The position numbers and the translations under genes were made by a program. A stretch of DNA of 64,000 bases from Beverwykella pulmonaria (Eukaryota; Ascomycota; Dothideomycetes; Pleosporales; Melanommataceae): the NCBI GenBank assembly GCA_001599595.1, contig BCHH01000009.1, forward strand, positions 732,099-796,098. The letters run 5' to 3'. The notes below the pieces were generated by a model, which was not told where the DNA came from, did not search any database, and saw only the letters and a program-made list of their open reading frames with translations. Every line of letters starts with the position of its first letter. Position 1 is the first letter of the stretch. Positions 60,333-64,000 of this stretch are shown here, one piece after another.

Positions 60333-61999
60333 GGTGTCACTGACCCTCGATCGTGGGAGGAGTGGGGGTTTGAAGGTTTGCACAACGTCGACGGAAGGGA
60401 CCCCAAAGTGCGAATTCAGAACGGTGGGGAACCGTTGTCATAGAAGAGGGTTTATTGATTAAATAAGATATGTAGGGAAAAGAGAATGCGTAAGTACACA
60501 GGGTTTCATGATGAAGGGGGACAACAACCTGGCCATCTGAAGAAACACCAAACAAAAGACATTTAGGAAAAATTTACTACTATAAGGACCTCAACCTGCT
60601 CTGGGAAGGAAGTGCCGACCCATAGCACATAGATCGGGCAGTCCATGATTCGGCCAAATGCACAGGGACAGCCTGTGCAGCCTGTGTATAAAGCTGTCAG
60701 GCGTCGCGCTGCTGATCCGCCGTCTGTGTTAGCGGGTTAACAAATAACACGGCAGCCGAGAGTGGAGCATGCTGCCTGTAGAGAGGCCACGGGCGCCCAG
60801 AGAAGCGCAGTCATGCTTCTCGAAGGTTGTAGACCTGCTTTGGACGCCCAATCGGGCAGTGAGAGACAGGCATCGAGGCCATCTAGTAGCGGCAGAAGCC
60901 TTTCGACCGGGCGTTGGCTTGCCGTCGCGAGAAAAGCTTGGTGGACAAGACGCGACACTCTATCGCCGGCAGGGCACAGGGGTCTCTATACAGATGAACG
61001 ACGACGTGATGTTGGGGAGACGGGCATAGCGGGGGTTGGGGCCGAGGGGTGTGCCGAGGGGTGGTGGTGAGTGGTGGGCGAAGCGTGATGTTGGGGAAGA
61101 GGCTGAAATCGGAGCTGGGATCCGCCAGTTGAGGGCCTGTGCACAGTGCCGCTTCAACGCCTTTAGCCTAACCTCCTCCTCTCCACCTCACATCACGTCT
61201 TTAATATCAGACCTCATCAATCCCCGGCCTCACGTACAGCACAGTTTTCAGTCCGCCGCGTAGCAAAGCGTGGGCACCCAGATGAAGTCTGGGGCTGAAA
61301 TTGGCCCTGCAATCTGTCAAGAGTGCGAGCAGCAGCCAGCTTGCGTGGAACATGGCCAGACGACTCTTTATGCCCTGGAGACGCGTCGGCTTCAATATGC
61401 GTCCCCAGAAGCCTCTCCACAGCTCGTATACACGGCTTTGATGCCGCGATGGAACCTCGGAGCGCCGCCGTTCCTACCCTCTAGCTCACCCTAAGCCAAC
61501 TTCCCCATGGGCACCTCGAACCTGTACCTGGGTTGCACTGCCTGCACGCTCCTACGGCCTGCATGTTTCCGAGTTGACGGCCTCTAGTCACGTTTTTCTC
61601 TCAAACTCAATGCTACATTGTCCACACGTGGCACTAGTTTTTTTCCTATGCCCGCCAAGAACCCTGTTCGCCCAATGCCCCCAGCGTCACCTGAATCTCA
61701 CTACGCAGCCCATCACATATGAGCGCTGCTTCAGGGTTACAACACACACTGCCAGAGGCGTACACAGATACCTGCGCCGCGTCATAGTTCGATTCCGACC
61801 CTGAACCGCAAGGGACGCGAAGACGGATCAGTGAAAATCGATAGTTGCTCGGCTCGTCGTATATGTTGCATCTGGACCGACTTATGCCTTTTGCCCTATA
61901 GTCGCCGTGGTACTTCTGCCGAGACCTTCTTTATTAATACGTCCTGGTTCCCCATAGCTTTTGAATCATCACGCTGCACTTCACCTCCATCTTTCCACA
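60333..61999. promoter_or_regulatory. Shared upstream region of gtb3 and agd3
   Basis: About 1.67 kb between the divergent start codons, with no supported gene inside. If the pair is a GAG locus this segment should hold the control sites for both, which in Aspergillus respond to developmental regulators such as MedA, StuA and SomA. I did not assign individual sites. The 50 bases before agd3 are CT-rich, a usual fungal start-site context. Confidence 0.5.
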
Positions 62000-64000
62000 A
62001 TGGCGCCTTCTTTTTTGTCGATGCTCGGGGCATACGCTCTCACAGCACTTGTCACTCTTTCACAAGGCGTGTCTGCTGATGCCACATACATCGGCGGCGC
62101 CACGGTGTCCAGCACAATCCTCGTTGTAGCGCGGGACCAGCTGTCGGCTCAAAACGGTGCCAGTCTTGGTCTACAGGGCTATGGCATTCCCTACGAAACA
62201 TTACTGGTGCCCAAGGAAGGTGTAACCTCCCTACCAGTCCTCAACTCTACAGCCACTCACGGAAATTACGGAGGAATTGTGGTCGTGAGTGAAGTTGGCT
62301 ACAATTACGACACTCAATACTACAGCGCTCTCACAAGGGCACAATGGACTGCTCTTTGGAATTACCAGACTCAATTTGGAGTACGAATGGTCCGGTTGGA
62401 TGTCTTTCCGACAAGTGACTTCGGCGTTTCGAGTCTTGGTGGAAATGTCAAGGACGAGCCAGTTGTCTTTACCAACATGACTGGTTTTGCGACAGCAAGC
62501 CTGAAGACGTAAGTCGCCACTTTTTTTTTTTAACTCCGGCTAAACTGTAATTTCTTTCTGCTTCAATGCCCTGCGATTCGCAATGCAGTCAATTTACTCC
62601 ATATGAAACTCATGACTAATCGGGTTGGCAGGAACGCAAACGTGAGCATCGCAAACATCTTCCACACTCCGGCAACAATCACAAATTCGTCGATAGCATG
62701 GGAAGTCGCCAAGTTCTCTGGTTCTGGTACCGCTGCCGTCATCAATCTCATTGGGGGCCGCCAGCAGATGGTATGGTTCATGCCATTTGCGCTCGATTGG
62801 GCCGGATCAAGCAATTATCTTCAACATGCATGGATTCACTGGGTCACAAGAGGTGTATACGTTGGATTCCGAAGGATTTATCTCAACACTCAGGTTGATG
62901 ACATGTTCCTGGAGACACCCCTATACAGGCCAGCGGGTCAATCGTACCGCTGCAAGCCCGATGATCTCTCCCTGCACGTGGACTGGCAGACAACACTCAA
63001 CGCGAAGTTGCCAAAAGGATCCGAATACTTTATTGAGATTGGCCACAACGGAAATGGTGATATTGAAGCCGCCACTGACACGACTGATGGTGCAACGGCG
63101 TGCAACCCAGCTTCGGGTATTGAGTATCCCGATCAAATCGACGGACCACCAGACTACACCAAGCCTCCAGGTACCGGCAAAGATATCTGGCCGACGACTC
63201 CCACGACGTATGGCTGGACTGACGCCTGTGTCGAAATCGATGAGCTCCAGAACTGGTTTGCGGACGAGAGCAATCGCGATGCTTTTGCGCATATTTCTCA
63301 CACATTGTAAGCTCCCCGCAACTCAATATCTGAACTATCTAACATTTTCATAGCACTCACGAAGATTTGACCAATGCTACGTACTCTGATACCTCAAAAG
63401 AAATTACCTTCAACCAAGCGTGGCTTAAGCAAGTGGGTCTTAGTGCCGCTGCACGTTTCAGTCCCAAGGGTATCATTCCTCCTGCGATCACAGGCTTGCA
63501 CAACGCAGATGCACTAAAGGCGTGGTTGGACAATGGTATCGTTAACGTCGTCGGTGACAATACGCGACCACTACTCTTGAACACCCAGAACCGATTCTGG
63601 CCGCTCGCTTCAACTGTAGCAGCGAACGGATATGCCGGTGTCAACATTATGCCGCGATGGGCCACCGTCATCTACTATAACTGCGATCTCCCCGCTTGCA
63701 CTTTGCAGGAATGGATTGATACCTCAGGCGGAAAGGGTACCTTCAACGATCTGCTCACCGATGCGAAGAACACGGCCATCCGTAACTTGATGGGTCTGCA
63801 TTGGGACGCGTAAGTTTTGCTCACCTGGGCAATGCCTTTTGACATCGCTTACTCATTGTTATTGCTAGTTACATGTTCCATCAAGCCAACCTGAGGGTCA
63901 ACGACGTGCCGACGACCACTGTCAATGGCAAGAAGGGCCAATACTCCCTCCTCATGACCTGGGTCGAGACCATGACCACAGAAATGATGCGCCTGTACGT
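62000..64000 (+). CDS. agd3: Secreted galactosaminogalactan deacetylase Agd3, 3' end outside the window
   Basis: Exons are 62000-62508, 62632-63306, 63354-63809 and 63869 onward; introns of 123, 47 and 59 bases keep frame. The protein begins with a signal peptide (hydrophobic MLGAYALTALVTLSQGVSA, cleavage likely near ADATYIGG). The N-terminal part matches the Agd3 carbohydrate-binding and linker domains. The catalytic part has FIEIGHNGNGDIE and, across the second intron junction, HISHTFTHEDL, the H-x3-H metal-binding motif of CE4/CE18 polysaccharide deacetylases. In A. fumigatus the enzyme removes acetyl groups from GalNAc residues outside the cell, making the polymer cationic so that it sticks to hyphae and surfaces and supports biofilm. 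The start at 62000 (MAPSFLSM) is preferred over the in-frame ATG at 61961 because the signal peptide follows directly. Divergent pairing with gtb3 is as in Aspergillus. Confidence 0.88.

Noticed and set aside
61732..61805. Possible tRNA: a TCAGGGT/ACCCTGA end pairing 74 bases apart with a GTTCGATTCC B-box-like sequence.
   Set aside because: The T arm does not pair when the B box is placed correctly, and no A box or anticodon stem is present.
1..64000. CRISPR arrays, bacterial operons, insertion sequences.
   Set aside because: Spliced genes show that the DNA is fungal; no regular direct-repeat array or transposase was seen.

Overview
The window is nuclear DNA of a filamentous ascomycete (Pezizomycotina). 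Genes carry short introns of mostly 46-60 bases with GTRNGN donors, CTAAC-type branch points and YAG acceptors. Zn2Cys6 regulators, a HET-NACHT-WD40 gene, CorA-like and BTB families and a galactosaminogalactan locus all fit this group. A dothideomycete is my best guess, but this rests on gene content and not on a database search. One assembly gap (31644-32585) and scattered Ns near 12431-12478 are present.

Layout. 1-11.5 kb is an ordinary gene-rich stretch: a partial beta-lactamase-like serine hydrolase, a Mug/TDG-type uracil-DNA glycosylase, a BTB-domain protein, a CorA-like membrane protein, an Ap4A phosphorylase-like gene broken by a one-base frameshift, and a membrane J-domain protein. 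11.5-30.5 kb is looser: a small basic ORF with an in-frame TGA, an F-box protein with an acidic tail, a Zn2Cys6 regulator, a ZZ-finger protein, a Ulp1-like cysteine protease standing alone in gene-poor DNA, and a PTR2-type peptide transporter.

30.5-44.8 kb looks like an accessory island. It has a HET-NACHT-WD40 (NLR-type) gene with near-identical WD repeats, a fragment of the nucleoside-phosphorylase domain found at the N-terminus of other fungal NLRs, a decayed SMP-30/TRI14-like gene, a decayed F-box gene, and two copies of a promoter-like repeat rich in CACGTG. A third copy lies in inverse orientation near 48.5 kb. A maltose/alpha-glucoside-type sugar porter (44.8-46.5 kb) separates this from a second gene-poor stretch (46.5-50.7 kb).

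50.7-64 kb carries a divergent pair. On the minus strand is a six-exon gene for a 3,100-residue multi-spanning family-4 glycosyltransferase, and on the plus strand a secreted multi-domain polysaccharide deacetylase running off the right edge. The pair matches gtb3 and agd3 of the Aspergillus galactosaminogalactan (GAG) cluster: the first would polymerise and export the galactose/GalNAc chain, the second would deacetylate it outside the cell to give an adhesive cationic polymer. The remaining cluster members (uge3, sph3, ega3) are not in the window and would be expected to the right of it.
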